A DNA stretch of 64,000 nucleotides from Chitinophagaceae bacterium (GCA_023957125.1 JAMLHL010000002.1:186001-250000); one strand, 5' to 3'. Shown: positions 26,589-37,420, counted from the stretch's first letter. Numbers and translations are program-made. Notes: generated by a model from the letters alone, not told the origin.

Positions 26589-28547
26589 ATGAGAAGAAAC
26601 TTCCTGGCGCTGATCGCCATCCTGGTGTGTCTGAATCTTAATGCCCAGTTAACGCCCGAAAATAATTCCGGATATGATTATCATGTTTTGTTTTCGCCCC
26701 TCTTTTACACCTATAACGGCAATGCATACCGTTCGGCAAATGGAGAACCGGGACCGGAATACTGGCAAAACAAAGCCAACTATCGTATTGAGGCAGCATT
26801 AAATGAAGCCACCAACGAAGTAACGGCCACCGTGGTGCTGGATTACAAAAACAATAGTCCCCAAAACCTGCAATACCTGTGGCTACAACTGGATCAAAAC
26901 CTGTTTAACGATACTTCAAGAGGCCATGCCAAAATGCCTGCAACCGGCCGCAGCCGCTATGGCGACGCCAACAGCGCATTTAAAGGCGGATTCCGTTTCC
27001 AGTCGGTGACGCTGATCAATGGCCAGAAGGAAACGCCCGCCAATTATCTTATCTCCGATACCCGGATGCAGGTCCGGTTAGACAAACCGCTGGAGGCGAA
27101 GCGCGGCGAACTCAAATTGAAAATGACCTATACCTTTACCATTCCGCAATATGGCGCCGACAGAACGGGGATCCTCAGTACGCAAAACGGGGATATTTTT
27201 GCGGTAGCGCAGTGGTATCCCAGGATGTGCGTATTCGACGATATCCGGGGATGGAATACGGATCCTTACCTGGGCGCCAGTGAATTTTACCTGGAATACG
27301 GCGATTTTGATGTCAGCATTACCGCCCCTTCAGGAATGATCGTGGTAGGATCGGGTGAACTGCAAAATCCAAAAGAAACGCTTACGCCGCAACAGTTTGA
27401 GCGATACAACCGGGCCAAAGAAAGCGATAAAACAGTGGTCATCCGTGGGAAAGAGGATATCACCAATAAAAAGGCGCAGCCGCAAAAAACTTCCCTTACC
27501 TGGAATTTCAGGATCAGCAACTCCCGTGATTTTGCCTGGGCCGCATCGAAGGCTTTTATCTGGGACGCCGCTAAGATGAATTTTCCGGATGGGAAAAAAG
27601 GGTTGGCGATGTCGGTTTACCCCGTGGAAGCAAGCGGCAAAAATGCCTGGGGCAGATCCACGGAATATACCAAAGCCTCTATTGAAAGTTGTTCCGAAAG
27701 ATGGTTCCCCTACCCTTATTATTCCGCGGTAAACGTAGCGGGCAATGTTGCCGGGATGGAGTATCCGGGCATCGTATTTTGTGGCGCCAAAGCTAACGGC
27801 GCCGGCTTATGGGGTGTTACCAACCACGAATTCGGACACACCTGGTTCCCGATGATCGTTGGAAGCAATGAAAGAAGGTACGGCTGGATGGATGAAGGAT
27901 TTAATACCTTCATTAACGGTATTGCAACGGCTGATTTCAACAACGGGGAATATACCGGCAGGAAAAGGGATGCGCACCAGATAGGTTATATGTTTGGACC
28001 CCAGTCAGAAAGCATTTTCAACACCCCCGACGCCATGAAGGAAAGGAACATCGGTAATTTGCTCTATTACAAACCTGCTTATGCACTAGACCTGCTGCGC
28101 AATCATATTGTCGGACAGGATCGTTTTGATTATGCCTTTAAAAAATATATCAGGGACTGGGCTTATAAACATCCCTCTCCCTGGGATTTCTTCCGCAGCA
28201 TGGAAAACAGTGTGGGTGAAGACCTGGCCTGGTTCTGGAAAGGAATGTTCACCAATAGCTATGCGCTGGACCAGGTGTTGAAGGGTGTTGAATATGTAAA
28301 TGGAAATCCACAGGAGGGTGCGCTGATCACCATAGAAAACGCCGGACAAATGGCCATGCCGGTCATAATTGAATATACTACTGTAAGCGGCAAAACCGGT
28401 AGAAAAACCTTACCTGTAGAGATCTGGCAAAACAACCAAAGCTGGACGTTCAGGGTAGGTACCCAGGAGCCTTTAAGCAAGGTGGTGATTGACCCCGATC
28501 ATGTATTTCCGGATGTGGACGACACTAATAATACCTGGGTAAAATAG
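26589..28547 (+). CDS. Secreted M1 family zinc metallopeptidase
   Basis: The 652-residue protein is an aminopeptidase-N-like gluzincin. A signal peptide ([20 protein letters not shown]) opens the protein, so the ATG at 26589 is chosen over upstream in-frame codons. An N-terminal beta domain precedes the catalytic domain. The zinc site is [10 protein letters not shown] with the third ligand in WMDEGFNTF 18 residues later. [12 protein letters not shown] replaces the usual GAMEN exopeptidase motif, which fits the divergent periplasmic M1 group of this phylum. A C-terminal beta domain ends the protein. It probably digests imported or extracellular peptides. Confidence 0.93.
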   Translation: MRRNFLALIAILVCLNLNAQLTPENNSGYDYHVLFSPLFYTYNGNAYRSANGEPGPEYWQNKANYRIEAALNEATNEVTATVVLDYKNNSPQNLQYLWLQLDQNLFNDTSRGHAKMPATGRSRYGDANSAFKGGFRFQSVTLINGQKETPANYLISDTRMQVRLDKPLEAKRGELKLKMTYTFTIPQYGADRTGILSTQNGDIFAVAQWYPRMCVFDDIRGWNTDPYLGASEFYLEYGDFDVSITAPSGMIVVGSGELQNPKETLTPQQFERYNRAKESDKTVVIRGKEDITNKKAQPQKTSLTWNFRISNSRDFAWAASKAFIWDAAKMNFPDGKKGLAMSVYPVEASGKNAWGRSTEYTKASIESCSERWFPYPYYSAVNVAGNVAGMEYPGIVFCGAKANGAGLWGVTNHEFGHTWFPMIVGSNERRYGWMDEGFNTFINGIATADFNNGEYTGRKRDAHQIGYMFGPQSESIFNTPDAMKERNIGNLLYYKPAYALDLLRNHIVGQDRFDYAFKKYIRDWAYKHPSPWDFFRSMENSVGEDLAWFWKGMFTNSYALDQVLKGVEYVNGNPQEGALITIENAGQMAMPVIIEYTTVSGKTGRKTLPVEIWQNNQSWTFRVGTQEPLSKVVIDPDHVFPDVDDTNNTWVK

Positions 28548-28762
28548 AAAAACGTTGGAGATTTCGGGAGGAGAGCACCATTATATCGGAAACATAAAGA
28601 ATTTAGCAAAAAATCCCCGATTGTAAAAACTACAGAAACTACACAATGGCAAAGTCCTGGTAGCCGGATAGTTGATCTCATAGCTCAACGGATCCACTTT
28701 CCGCCCAACTATCTCATCATCGTTAAAAAACATCCAACACTTTTCTGATCAGGTATGGATGT

Positions 28763-30049
28763 TCAGATCGTCCACGGGGTTACCGTATTAACCAATTCCT
28801 CGCGGTAAGGCACTGTTATTTTGATGTAGTTATCCGTATAACCCTCCATCATCCCGTTTTTATTGCGGCTCTCAAACAACACATTCCTGGTTTGACCCAA
28901 ATGCAGGTTGGTAAAATCCCGCATTTTCTTATACGATAATCCCCGTAATATCCTGTTGCGCTCATGTCTCGTGTGTACGGGCACCACCGGCTTGATGGAG
29001 AGTGCGTGGGTATTGTCTCTTTCAGAATAAGTAAATACATGAAGATAGGATACCTCCAGCTCTTGGAGGAAATCATGAGTCATAGTAAAGTCTTCTTCCG
29101 ATTCTCCCGGGGATCCCACAATAACATCCGCGCCGATGCAACAATGGGGCATCAGGGATTTGATCGCAGCCACCCGCTCCCGGTATAATTCCCGTTTGTA
29201 CCTCCGGCGCATCAAACCCAATACCCGGTTGCTACCGCTTTGTAAAGGGATATGAAAATGGGGCATGAATTTTTTACTGCCTGCAACGAAATGAATGATC
29301 TCATGCGTAAGTAAATTGGGTTCTATTGATGATATACGATACCGCTCAATCCCGTCCACTTCGTCTAAGGCCTGTATCAACTGGAAAAAAGTTTCATTTC
29401 GATGCGAGCCGGACAGCCCGCCCGTGTTTTCATTGATCCCGAAATCACCCAGGTTTACCCCCGTTAATACAATTTCCTTTACTCCTTTGTCCGCCAATTC
29501 AAGGGCGTGGTTTATTACATTTGAAACGGTATCGCTCCTGCTCTTTCCTCTTGCCATGGGTATCGTGCAAAAAGAGCAGTTGTAGCTGCAACCATCCTGT
29601 ACTTTCAGAAAGGTGCGGGTACGGTCATTTAACGAGAAGGAACTATTGAATCCGGCAACATCGTCTATATCACAACTGGATATTTTGGCCGAATCCCCTT
29701 TCGTTAATTCTTTCAGGTGGGCGGCTATATTAAATTTCTCCGATGCCCCCAGCACCAGGTCCACGCCTTTTATTCCGGCGATTTCCTCAGGCTTTAGTTG
29801 GGCGTAACAACCGATGATCACCACCAGGCTCTGTGGAGAATGCCGCTCAATGCGCCGCACCAGTTGCCGGCATTCCTTATCTGCGTTGTCTGTAACCGAG
29901 CAGGTATTGATCACATATACATCGGCTTTATCTTCAAAAGGTTTTTTGGTAAATCCTTCATTTTCCAGGATCCTGGAGATGGTGGAGGTTTCAGCGAAGT
30001 TGAGCTTGCAACCCAGGGTATGAAAAGCTACTGTTTTTGAGGTCTCCAT
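28763..30049 (-). CDS. mtaB: tRNA (N6-threonylcarbamoyladenosine(37)-C2)-methylthiotransferase MtaB
   Basis: This radical-SAM enzyme converts t6A37 to ms2t6A37 in tRNAs that read ANN codons. The 428-residue form starts at the ATG at 30049 (METSKTVAFHTLGCKLN). It has an N-terminal methylthiotransferase domain with cysteines in HTLGCKLNFAET, INTCSVTDNADKECRQ and IGCYAQLKPEE. The radical SAM motif is CSYNCSFCTIP. A C-terminal TRAM-like region follows (NVLFESRNKNGMMEGYTDNYIKI). The motif TLGCKLN points to MtaB rather than MiaB or RimO. Confidence 0.94.
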   Translation of the reverse strand: METSKTVAFHTLGCKLNFAETSTISRILENEGFTKKPFEDKADVYVINTCSVTDNADKECRQLVRRIERHSPQSLVVIIGCYAQLKPEEIAGIKGVDLVLGASEKFNIAAHLKELTKGDSAKISSCDIDDVAGFNSSFSLNDRTRTFLKVQDGCSYNCSFCTIPMARGKSRSDTVSNVINHALELADKGVKEIVLTGVNLGDFGINENTGGLSGSHRNETFFQLIQALDEVDGIERYRISSIEPNLLTHEIIHFVAGSKKFMPHFHIPLQSGSNRVLGLMRRRYKRELYRERVAAIKSLMPHCCIGADVIVGSPGESEEDFTMTHDFLQELEVSYLHVFTYSERDNTHALSIKPVVPVHTRHERNRILRGLSYKKMRDFTNLHLGQTRNVLFESRNKNGMMEGYTDNYIKITVPYREELVNTVTPWTI

Positions 30050-30208
30050 AAGCGGCAAAGATACTTGAAAAATGAAGATCCGGCCGGTCCGGGTGTATTT
30101 CAATTTTTCGCATCAATGCGCAACTTTCCGCTCGGTATCTCACCATCGGCAGCGGGCATATTTTTTTTGCCACACTTCTCTTTCAGCGCTTCCGGTTTTA
30201 ATGCGTCT

Positions 30209-30244
30209 GCCCCACTGACATATGAATTGAGGGGCCTTTTTTTT
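30209..30244 (+). terminator. Orphan terminator-like hairpin in the mtaB-lon gap
   Basis: GCCCC (30209-30213) pairs with GGGGC (30231-30235) across a 17-nt loop and is followed by C and eight T on the + strand. No gene on the + strand precedes it within 1.6 kb. It could end an antisense or small RNA, or be chance; the stem is only 5 bp. Confidence 0.3.
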
Positions 30245-30305
30245 ATCACAGATAGTATCGGCAACAAAAAGCATGAAAGGGAACCGCGTTCTTCTCTGGC
30301 AGGAT

Positions 30306-32714
30306 TTACACCAAAGCAATGTCCAGTACCTGGTGCATATTCTTCACGTAATGGAATGCTATGCCTTTAATAAAATCGGGATTGATCTCCACCACGTCTT
30401 TTTCATTCTGCCAGCACATCACCACTTCTTTCATCCCGGCCCGTTTTGCGGCAAGCACCTTTTCCTTGATACCGCCCACCGGCAGCACCTGTCCGCGAAG
30501 GGTGATCTCCCCGGTCATAGCCAGGTAGGGTTTCACCTTTCGCCCCGTAAGCGCCGATGCGATCGCGGTCATCATTGTAATTCCGGCGCTGGGCCCGTCT
30601 TTCGGTACGGCTCCCTCCGGCACGTGTACATGGATATTCCGTTTTTGAAACAATTCGGGGTCTATACCGTATTTCCGGGCATTGGCCTGCAGGTATGTCA
30701 ACGCCGTGATGGCGCTTTCCTTCATCACATTTCCAAGATTTCCCGTGAGCTTCAACTCTCCTTTTCCATCGCTTTGGGTAGCTTCAATAAACAAGATATC
30801 GCCGCCCACGTATGTCCAGGCCAGCCCTACGGCCACGCCCGGCATATTGGCTATCCGGTAAAGATCATTGCTGTACCGTGGTTTGCCCAGCATCTTTTCA
30901 AGGTCTTTTGCGTTGAGGATGGTTTTTATTTTTCCTTTTGTGGCATATTCTTTTGCCTGCGACCGCATGATGGAAGCCAGTTGCCGGTCTAACTCACGCA
31001 CCCCGCTTTCCCGCGTGTAATGTTCAATTATTTTTTCCAAAACGGCATCGCTGATCCTGATGTTTTGATTCTTAAGCCCGTGTAATTCCTTTTGCTTGGG
31101 AATGAGGTGGCGTTTGGCAATCTGTACTTTCTCCTCCACAGCGTATCCACTCAGGTCAATGATCTCCAGCCTGTCTCTCAATGCAGGTTGGATATTCTGC
31201 AGATCGTTGGCAGTTGCAATGAACAGCACCTTGCTTAAATCGTATTCAAGTTCCAGGTAATTGTCATAGAAAGAATGGTTTTGCTCCGGGTCCAGCACTT
31301 CCAGCAATGCGGAAGAAGGATCGCCCCTGAAATCATTTCCTACTTTATCAATCTCATCCAGGATAATGACCGGGTTTCCGGATTTCGCCTTCCTGATAGA
31401 TTGTAAAATACGTCCCGGCATCGCTCCTATATAGGTTTTACGATGGCCTCTTATTTCACTTTCATCGTGCAGCCCTCCCAAACTGAGCCTGACATATTTC
31501 CTGTTCAGGGCCGCGGCTATACTTTTTCCAAGGGAGGTTTTTCCTATACCCGGGGGACCTACAAAACAAAGAATGGGGCTTTTCATATCGCCTTTCAGCT
31601 TAAGTACCGCGAGGTATTCCAGCAAACGTTCCTTGATCTTATCCATACCATAATGATCGCGATCCAGGATATTCTTTGCGTTCACCAAATCGTAACTGTC
31701 CACCGTTCCTTCATCCCAGGGAAGCTCCAGCATCAGGTCGAGATGATTGTAAACAACGGAATAATCAGGTGTTGACACATGCATGCGTTCCAGCTTTTCG
31801 ATCCCTTTTTTGAATGCCTCTTTTGCGGTTTCGGGCCATTTTTTGGCTTCCGCCTTTTTCTGCATGTCCCTTATCTCCCGCTCATTCGCATCCCCTCCTA
31901 ACTCTTCCTTTATACTTTTTAACTGCTGCTGTAAAAAATACTCTTTCTGTTGTTTATCCAGTTCAGTTTTTGTGCGGGTAGTCAGCTGGTTTTTCAATTC
32001 CGCAAACTGTAACTCACGGTTCAGCAGGTGCATCAGTTTTTCGGCCCTGATCTTCAGGTCGTTCATTTCAAGTAATTCCTGCTTTTCCTTAAGATCACTG
32101 CTGATATTGCTGCTTACAAAATGTATCAGGAAGGAAGGGTTTTCAATATTTTTTAAGATAACCGAGGCTTCGGAAGGCATATTGGGCGACAGCAGGATGA
32201 TTTGGCCCGCGATATCCTTGATGGAACTGACGGTTGCCGCGAAGTTCTGATCGTCATGAATATTCACTTTATCTTCTTCCATCAGCCGGATACTGGCCCT
32301 GAAATAGGGTTCCTCAGCAAGGATTTTCTCAATAGCAAATCTTTTACGGCCTTGTATAATAATGGTAGTGCCACCATCGGGCATCTTGATCAGCTTAATG
32401 ATTTTGGCTACCGTCCCCGTATTTTCCAGATCTTTTATTGCCGGCTCTTCTACCGAACTGTCTTTTTGCGCTATTACGCCTATCAATTTGTCAGCCTTAT
32501 AAACATCATTTACCGCTTTTATGGAACGGTCTCTGCCCACGGTAATGGGTAAAACCACTCCCGGGAACAGTACGGTATTGCGCAGGGGCAATAAAGGCAG
32601 CTCCGTTGGAATCCCAATATCATCAATACTTTCAGACTCATCTTCATTAAGGGGAATGATAGGCATAAACTCCATTTCATCTTCCGCTCGTAAAAAAAAA
32701 TCGCTACTTTTCAT
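30306..32714 (-). CDS. lon: ATP-dependent protease Lon (endopeptidase La)
   Basis: This hexameric AAA+ protease degrades misfolded and regulatory proteins. From the ATG at 32714 it has 802 residues. The N-terminal substrate-binding domain starts [20 protein letters not shown] coiled-coil follows (about 180-300). Walker A is [13 protein letters not shown], Walker [10 protein letters not shown]. The serine-lysine dyad is in [11 protein letters not shown] (Ser) and [11 protein letters not shown] (Lys). The GDILFIEAT segment of the Lon proteolytic domain is present. It is transcribed toward mtaB with a 256-bp gap. Confidence 0.97.
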   Translation of the reverse strand: MKSSDFFLRAEDEMEFMPIIPLNEDESESIDDIGIPTELPLLPLRNTVLFPGVVLPITVGRDRSIKAVNDVYKADKLIGVIAQKDSSVEEPAIKDLENTGTVAKIIKLIKMPDGGTTIIIQGRKRFAIEKILAEEPYFRASIRLMEEDKVNIHDDQNFAATVSSIKDIAGQIILLSPNMPSEASVILKNIENPSFLIHFVSSNISSDLKEKQELLEMNDLKIRAEKLMHLLNRELQFAELKNQLTTRTKTELDKQQKEYFLQQQLKSIKEELGGDANEREIRDMQKKAEAKKWPETAKEAFKKGIEKLERMHVSTPDYSVVYNHLDLMLELPWDEGTVDSYDLVNAKNILDRDHYGMDKIKERLLEYLAVLKLKGDMKSPILCFVGPPGIGKTSLGKSIAAALNRKYVRLSLGGLHDESEIRGHRKTYIGAMPGRILQSIRKAKSGNPVIILDEIDKVGNDFRGDPSSALLEVLDPEQNHSFYDNYLELEYDLSKVLFIATANDLQNIQPALRDRLEIIDLSGYAVEEKVQIAKRHLIPKQKELHGLKNQNIRISDAVLEKIIEHYTRESGVRELDRQLASIMRSQAKEYATKGKIKTILNAKDLEKMLGKPRYSNDLYRIANMPGVAVGLAWTYVGGDILFIEATQSDGKGELKLTGNLGNVMKESAITALTYLQANARKYGIDPELFQKRNIHVHVPEGAVPKDGPSAGITMMTAIASALTGRKVKPYLAMTGEITLRGQVLPVGGIKEKVLAAKRAGMKEVVMCWQNEKDVVEINPDFIKGIAFHYVKNMHQVLDIALV

Positions 32715-32806
32715 AATATTCCATTCTATAGTCAATATGACATATTTTCCAGCCGAAAAGGTACCGGTCAATATGTCTAATAGCATTGGTCAACTTTAAT
32801 GCCAGT

Positions 32807-32842
32807 AAAAAAAACAAAAAATCCGGACGCCTGGTTCCGGAT
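32807..32842 (-). terminator. Rho-independent terminator of the outer-membrane barrel gene
   Basis: On the minus strand ATCCGGA and TCCGGAT (32842-32836 with 32827-32821) form a 7-bp stem with an 8-nt loop, followed by TTTTTGTTTTTTTT. It lies 28 bp downstream of the gene that ends at 32870 and separates it from lon. Confidence 0.85.
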
Positions 32843-32869
32843 CTCAGCAATAATTTATTTTTTTTCTTG

Positions 32870-33460
32870 TCAGAGGGCTAACCCAACGCCTAATTGCAAG
32901 GTTTGATTTCTCCAGTAATCGCGGTTGTCTATACCGTTGATATCAAAAAGCCCAACCCCATACCGTCCATACACCCGTAACTTAAGTATTTGTATCTGCG
33001 CGCCACCCACTAACGAAAAATCGCCGTTTTTAAAGGCCTCGCCTCCGTTTTCCAGCAGCGTATTATGTTTATTCATTAAAATACTGAACTGCGGCCCCGC
33101 CTGGAAAGTAAAAAAAGAAACCGGACGATAGGATAACAAAAGCGGGATGTTCAGATAATTCAGCTTAATATCTTTAAGATCATCGAAAGAGACCTTATAA
33201 AAATCGCTGAATTCGGAAGATATGGAGGTGTTGGTTTGACTGAACAAAATCTCTGGCTGGAAACCCCATTTCCGGGTAAACATGATTTCCGGCGCAACGC
33301 CAACATGATATCCCAGGCGGTATTCCTCATTGAATGCCTTACCGTCTATCTTCCCCATATTAGCGCCGGCGTGGATGGCAAGCTTCACACCCTGGGCCGA
33401 AGCGGAAGAAGCGGCAAGAAGGAAACCTGAAAAAGCAATCAAAAAAGCAATGCGTTTCAT
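32870..33460 (-). CDS. Outer-membrane beta-barrel (PorT-like) protein
   Basis: The 196-residue protein begins with a signal peptide (to SSASAQG) and continues with alternating amphipathic strands ending in an aromatic/hydrophobic residue pattern (LQLGVGLAL). Typical phrases are VKLAIHAGANMGKIDG, GYHVGVAPEIMFTRKWGFQPEILFSQ and YLNIPLLLSYRPVSFFTFQAGPQFS. This is the outer_membrane beta-barrel family common in this phylum (PorT/OmpW-like). The function is not known. It has its own terminator and lies upstream of lon. Confidence 0.85.
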   Translation of the reverse strand: MKRIAFLIAFSGFLLAASSASAQGVKLAIHAGANMGKIDGKAFNEEYRLGYHVGVAPEIMFTRKWGFQPEILFSQTNTSISSEFSDFYKVSFDDLKDIKLNYLNIPLLLSYRPVSFFTFQAGPQFSILMNKHNTLLENGGEAFKNGDFSLVGGAQIQILKLRVYGRYGVGLFDINGIDNRDYWRNQTLQLGVGLAL

Positions 33461-33568
33461 ATTGAAAATTTTATCCGGTGAATGTAATCCACGCTTCCGC
33501 CTTCTGCAATAAAACCCTCAAAATATTTTGTTAAGCAAACGCAATGAAAATGTTATACTTGAAGAAGC

Positions 33569-33866
33569 GGAGTTTGGAGTTTTTGGTTTTTGGTTCCATG
33601 CAGGTTGCAGGTTTCAGGTCTCAGGGTGCAAGTTGCAAGGTTTCAGCTATCAACCTAATACCTGAGGCCTGATACCTCCTCAACTCCTTTGCGCCTCGGC
33701 GTCTCTGCGTGAAATTTCTAACGAAGATGCTTGAGGTTGCAGATCCGAGGCCTCAGGGTATAGGCAAAAAAACCAAACTAAAAACTCCAAACTCCTAATT
33801 GACACATCAACCTAATACCTGAGGCCTGATACCTCCTAAACTCCTTTGCGTCTCTGCGTGAAATTT
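33569..33866. repeat. Compound intergenic repeat block (inverted and direct repeats)
   Basis: The 435-bp gap between the metallophosphoesterase and barrel genes contains nested repeats and no gene. An outer inverted pair (33569-33593 and 33766-33795) shares GGAGTTTGGAGTTTTTGG. A direct repeat of 67 bp (33651-33717) recurs with an 8-bp deletion at 33808-33866; both contain AATACCTGAGGCCTGATACC and CTCTGCGTGAAATTT. CAGGT-type units (33600-33640) belong to the same family as those at 3201-3288. Confidence 0.75.
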
Positions 33867-33895
33867 ATGGCTATTCGTCCAACTTTTCATTTCCG

Positions 33896-35143
33896 TTACG
33901 TCAGTTCGATAAGTGTAATTTCGGGAAGGATGCCTACTCTTCCGGGGTAGCCTAAAAATCCGTACCCGCGGTTGACGTACAGTTTCTGATTGCCCTCCTC
34001 GTACAAACCCGCCCATTGTTTATATACATACTTCACGGGACTCCATTTGATACCCGGCATTTCCACGCCAAACTGCATCCCATGCGTATGGCCGCTCAGC
34101 GTCAGGTCAATATCGCCATATTGCGGTCTCACCTGTGCGTCCCAGTGGCTGGGGTCGTGGCTCATTAGAATTTTGAAAGCATATTTTTCCGTACCCACAT
34201 AAGCATCTTCCAGCTTCCCGTAGCGGGAGAAATTTGCCTTGGCTCCCCAGTTCTCAATTCCCAGCAGGGCAATTTCCTGGTTTTCTTTTCGCAATACCAC
34301 GTGTTCGTTCATCAGCAAACGCCAGCCCATATTACCCTGCAGTTCCTTTAGCTTCTCCAGGTTCTGCTGCTTTTCCGCTTTGTCTTTCCATTGTGCATAG
34401 TCACCGTAATCGTGGTTTCCCAGGGTGCTGAATACTCCCATAGGCGCTTTCAGCCTGGAAAAAAGATCGGTATAATCCTTCATTTCACTGGCCCGGTCAT
34501 TGATCAGGTCGCCGGTAAACAGAATAAGATCGGCCTCCTGCTTCATGATCATCTTCACCCCCTGCTCCACGGCCTGTTTATCTGTAAAACTACCCGAATG
34601 GATATCGGAAATATGGATCATCTTCAGCCCCCTGAAAGCTTCCGGGAGATTAGGAAAATTGAGTTTTATTTTCTTCAGTTGATAGCGGTATTTATTGGAA
34701 AACCCCCATATCAGCGTTCCAAATAAACCGCCGCCCAGGGTGATTCCCAGCCAGCTCATAAAAACCGACCTGGAAATGCCGGCCGACTTAAACGGAACGC
34801 CTTCGATATATTGGTAAAACAATTTGCCTCCTCCCCATTGCAGCGCCCTGCGCAGATCGTCTACCACCAAAAAAATGGCCGTAAAGGCCTTGGAAAGAAA
34901 AATTCCTATTACGATCGCGATCCAATAAGTACGCAAGGTTTTGGGCCAATTATCCAAATGAATATAAGGAAGCAAAGCGAGGGTGATCACCACGGCTGCA
35001 CTCAGCGTCCAGTATAAAACATAAATAGCATATTTAATTTTTACACCGGACGATTGGACGACAAGTTTTACCGCCTGGAAAACATAGAGGTCAATCAGGA
35101 GGATCAGCACTATAAACAACCAGGAAAGAAAAAAACGGCGCAT
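33896..35143 (-). CDS. Membrane-anchored metallophosphoesterase (YkuE/LpxG-like)
   Basis: The 415-residue protein has four N-terminal membrane helices (about 5-150) and a calcineurin-like phosphoesterase domain. The five metal-binding motifs are visible: HISDIHSGSF, FTGDLINDRAS, LGNHDYGDY, MSHDPSHWD and LSGHTHGMQFG. Relatives include YkuE and UDP-diacylglucosamine pyrophosphatases of the LpxG type; the substrate cannot be fixed from sequence. It is 9 bp downstream of the FMN reductase gene and reads the same way, so they likely form an operon. Confidence 0.9.
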   Translation of the reverse strand: MRRFFLSWLFIVLILLIDLYVFQAVKLVVQSSGVKIKYAIYVLYWTLSAAVVITLALLPYIHLDNWPKTLRTYWIAIVIGIFLSKAFTAIFLVVDDLRRALQWGGGKLFYQYIEGVPFKSAGISRSVFMSWLGITLGGGLFGTLIWGFSNKYRYQLKKIKLNFPNLPEAFRGLKMIHISDIHSGSFTDKQAVEQGVKMIMKQEADLILFTGDLINDRASEMKDYTDLFSRLKAPMGVFSTLGNHDYGDYAQWKDKAEKQQNLEKLKELQGNMGWRLLMNEHVVLRKENQEIALLGIENWGAKANFSRYGKLEDAYVGTEKYAFKILMSHDPSHWDAQVRPQYGDIDLTLSGHTHGMQFGVEMPGIKWSPVKYVYKQWAGLYEEGNQKLYVNRGYGFLGYPGRVGILPEITLIELT

Positions 35144-35152
35144 AATTATTTT

Positions 35153-35665
35153 TTAAAAACGGATAAATTCATCCAGTTGGTCACCAATAACTTTCAAAGT
35201 TGCGGAATCCTCAATATCTTCCTCTCCTTTTAGTAATTTATTTACAACTGAAATGGGCAATTTATTATGATGTACGTTCATCTTCAGGTAATGCAATACC
35301 CCGGTAAGGTGCTCCATGCCCCGAAGGTTTCCGGCCCTGCCGGTAGAAACCCCGGTGAGCAGCGCTTTTTTTCCCCACCATACTTTTTCAATATTTGTAT
35401 TATCTATCAGGGCTTTTAGCACTCCGGGGAAGCTGCCGTTGTATTCGGGTACAATAAAAATAAATTTCCGGGTGGGGATAAGCACCTCTTTTTCAAGTTG
35501 TATCAACTGATCGTTCCTGTGATTAACGTCCAGTCCCTCCAATGTAACGAACCGGGTAGGAATGCCTTTATCTTCCAGGAGGTGCACATATTGTTTCGCC
35601 ACCTTTAAGGTGTTGCTTCCGGGGCGGTTGGTTCCCGAAATGACCGTATAAATATCCGGATGCAT
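35153..35665 (-). CDS. NADPH-dependent FMN reductase family flavoprotein
   Basis: This is a flavodoxin-fold protein of about 170 residues from the ATG at 35665, where TVISGTNRPGSNTLKVA (the FMN phosphate loop) begins. An upstream in-frame start would add 40 residues with no relation to the family. FIVPEYNGSFPGVLKALID is the second FMN-binding segment and LTGVSTGRAGNLRGMEHL the third. It reduces FMN, quinones, azo dyes or chromate; the substrate is unknown. It probably shares a transcript with the metallophosphoesterase gene. Confidence 0.9.
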   Translation of the reverse strand: MHPDIYTVISGTNRPGSNTLKVAKQYVHLLEDKGIPTRFVTLEGLDVNHRNDQLIQLEKEVLIPTRKFIFIVPEYNGSFPGVLKALIDNTNIEKVWWGKKALLTGVSTGRAGNLRGMEHLTGVLHYLKMNVHHNKLPISVVNKLLKGEEDIEDSATLKVIGDQLDEFIRF

Positions 35666-35820
35666 CTTCGTCTCGTCGGATGTGTATGAATTGTTCAATG
35701 AATATAATACCGAAACTGTATTTTTGTCTGAACAGCCAGCGCTGCCACCGGTTTCGTTATGCAAAGATAACCTTGTTTGAGCCATGAAATATTATTACTA
35801 AATGCCATAATTGATTTATT

Positions 35821-36501
35821 ATGCAGTTTATATCTTACGGGCACTCCTGTTTTGCCATAAAGATCGGAGGCAAAAACATTGTTTTCGATCCGTTTATTAC
35901 GCCCAATGCACTGGCAGGTAACATTGATATAACCGAGATTGAGGCGGATTATATCTTCCTGTCGCACGGACATGAGGATCATATTGCCGATTGTATCAGC
36001 CTTGCGGGGCGCACCGGCGCAAAGGTGGTGTGTAATTTTGAAATTCACCTTTGGCTGAACAACCAGGGGATCACCAATACCCATCCGATGAATACCGGGG
36101 GGCAATGGAATTTTGAATTTGGTACCGTAAAATGTGTGGTGGCCCAACATTCCGGCGGGCTACCCGATGGCAGCTATGGTGGCAATCCGGTGGGATTTGT
36201 GTTTACAACCGGGGAAGGCAATTTTTACTATAGCGGGGATACCGCGCTTACCCTGGACATGCAATTGATCCCCGGGTACGCGGCGCTCCGTTTTGCCGTA
36301 CTTCCTGTAGGAGATAATTTTACAATGGGTGTTGAAGACGCCATCCGGGCAGCGGGTTTTGTACAATGTAAAGAAGTCGTCGGGGTTCATTACGATACTT
36401 TTGGCTTTATTAAGATTGATCATGAAAAAGCGAAGCAGGCCTTCGCCCGGGAAGGTTTAATCCTCCATTTATTGGCGCCGGGAGAAAGCCTCAATATTTG
36501 A
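35821..36501 (+). CDS. UPF0173 metal-dependent hydrolase (MBL fold)
   Basis: The 226-residue protein has the metallo-beta-lactamase-fold zinc motif LSHGHEDHIAD and further ligands in VVAQHSGG, YSGDTALTLD and VGVHYDTFGFI. It belongs to the UPF0173 group (YtkL-like) of uncharacterised hydrolases. It starts at the ATG at 35821, right after a short divergent gap. parA follows 91 bp later with its own promoter-like signal. Confidence 0.92.
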   Translation: MQFISYGHSCFAIKIGGKNIVFDPFITPNALAGNIDITEIEADYIFLSHGHEDHIADCISLAGRTGAKVVCNFEIHLWLNNQGITNTHPMNTGGQWNFEFGTVKCVVAQHSGGLPDGSYGGNPVGFVFTTGEGNFYYSGDTALTLDMQLIPGYAALRFAVLPVGDNFTMGVEDAIRAAGFVQCKEVVGVHYDTFGFIKIDHEKAKQAFAREGLILHLLAPGESLNI

Positions 36502-36532
36502 TGAAAACAGCCAAAATAATAAACTACATTTG
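36497..36532 (+). promoter_or_regulatory. Probable promoter of the parAB operon
   Basis: TTTG (36497-36500), a 24-bp gap and TACATTTG (36525-36532) resemble the phylum consensus. The -7 box is a perfect TAnnTTTG. The TTTG overlaps the stop region of the preceding gene. The ATG of parA is 60 bp downstream. Confidence 0.45.
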
Positions 36533-36592
36533 CTCTTTGGCACACCGGTTAACGCAGGAGCCTGAATTACATAATAATACGTTAAAGAACAG

Positions 36593-37420
36593 ATGGCAAG
36601 AATAATAGGCATAGCCAATCAAAAAGGGGGGGTTGGAAAAACCACTACAGCTATAAACCTGGCTGCGAGCCTTGCGGTGCTGGAAAAGAAAACCCTGCTG
36701 GTAGATGCCGATCCCCAGGCCAACAGCACAACGGGTGTGGGCTTTGACCTCCATAATATTCAGAAAAGTTTGTACGACTGCATGGTCAATGAAACCCCGG
36801 CCAGGGAAACAGTACTGAAAACGGAGATCCCCAACCTGGATCTCATTCCTTCGCATATAGACCTGGTGGGCGCCGAAATAGAAATGATCAACTATCCCAA
36901 CCGGGAAAATGTATTGAAACATATTCTTGATCCCATCGGTAACGAATACGATTTTATTGTAATTGACTGCTCTCCTTCATTGGGATTGATCACCGTGAAT
37001 GCTCTTACCGCTGCAGATAGCGTGGTGGTACCTGTACAGGCCGAGTTTTTTGCCCTGGAGGGATTGGGAAAACTGCTGAATACCATAAAAATTGTGCAAA
37101 GTCGCCTGAATCCCGAGCTGGTAATTGAGGGAATATTGATGACTATGTATGACGGACGGCTAAGACTTTGTAACCAGGTAGTGAATGAAGTGAGGCATCA
37201 TTTTGAGGAAATGGTTTTTGATACTATTATCCATCGCAATACCCGTCTCAGCGAAGCGCCCAGCGTTGGCAAGCCGGCCATCTTATACGATGCGGAAAGC
37301 AAAGGGTCTATCAATTATCTGAACCTCGCCAAGGAAATTTTACAACGCAACAACATGACGAAAATACCGCAGGAAGAAAGAATCTTAACATTTGATGATG
37401 AGCAACAGTCCGAACAATAA
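36593..37420 (+). CDS. parA: Chromosome-partitioning ATPase ParA/Soj
   Basis: This is the ParA-type ATPase that segregates the chromosome origin with ParB. The 275-residue product has the deviant Walker [15 protein letters not shown], the Walker A' [10 protein letters not shown] and Walker [13 protein letters not shown]. It lacks an N-terminal HTH, as chromosomal Soj proteins do. Its end overlaps the start of parB by about 26 bp, so translation is probably coupled. Confidence 0.97.
   Translation: MARIIGIANQKGGVGKTTTAINLAASLAVLEKKTLLVDADPQANSTTGVGFDLHNIQKSLYDCMVNETPARETVLKTEIPNLDLIPSHIDLVGAEIEMINYPNRENVLKHILDPIGNEYDFIVIDCSPSLGLITVNALTAADSVVVPVQAEFFALEGLGKLLNTIKIVQSRLNPELVIEGILMTMYDGRLRLCNQVVNEVRHHFEEMVFDTIIHRNTRLSEAPSVGKPAILYDAESKGSINYLNLAKEILQRNNMTKIPQEERILTFDDEQQSEQ

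Noticed and set aside
30065..30992. + strand frames of 101 and 239 residues opposite lon
   Set aside because: They overlap the lon 3' end and its codon pattern is explained by lon on the minus strand.
33569..33866. CRISPR array
   Set aside because: Repeats are few, unequal and partly inverted, with no constant-length spacers and no cas genes.
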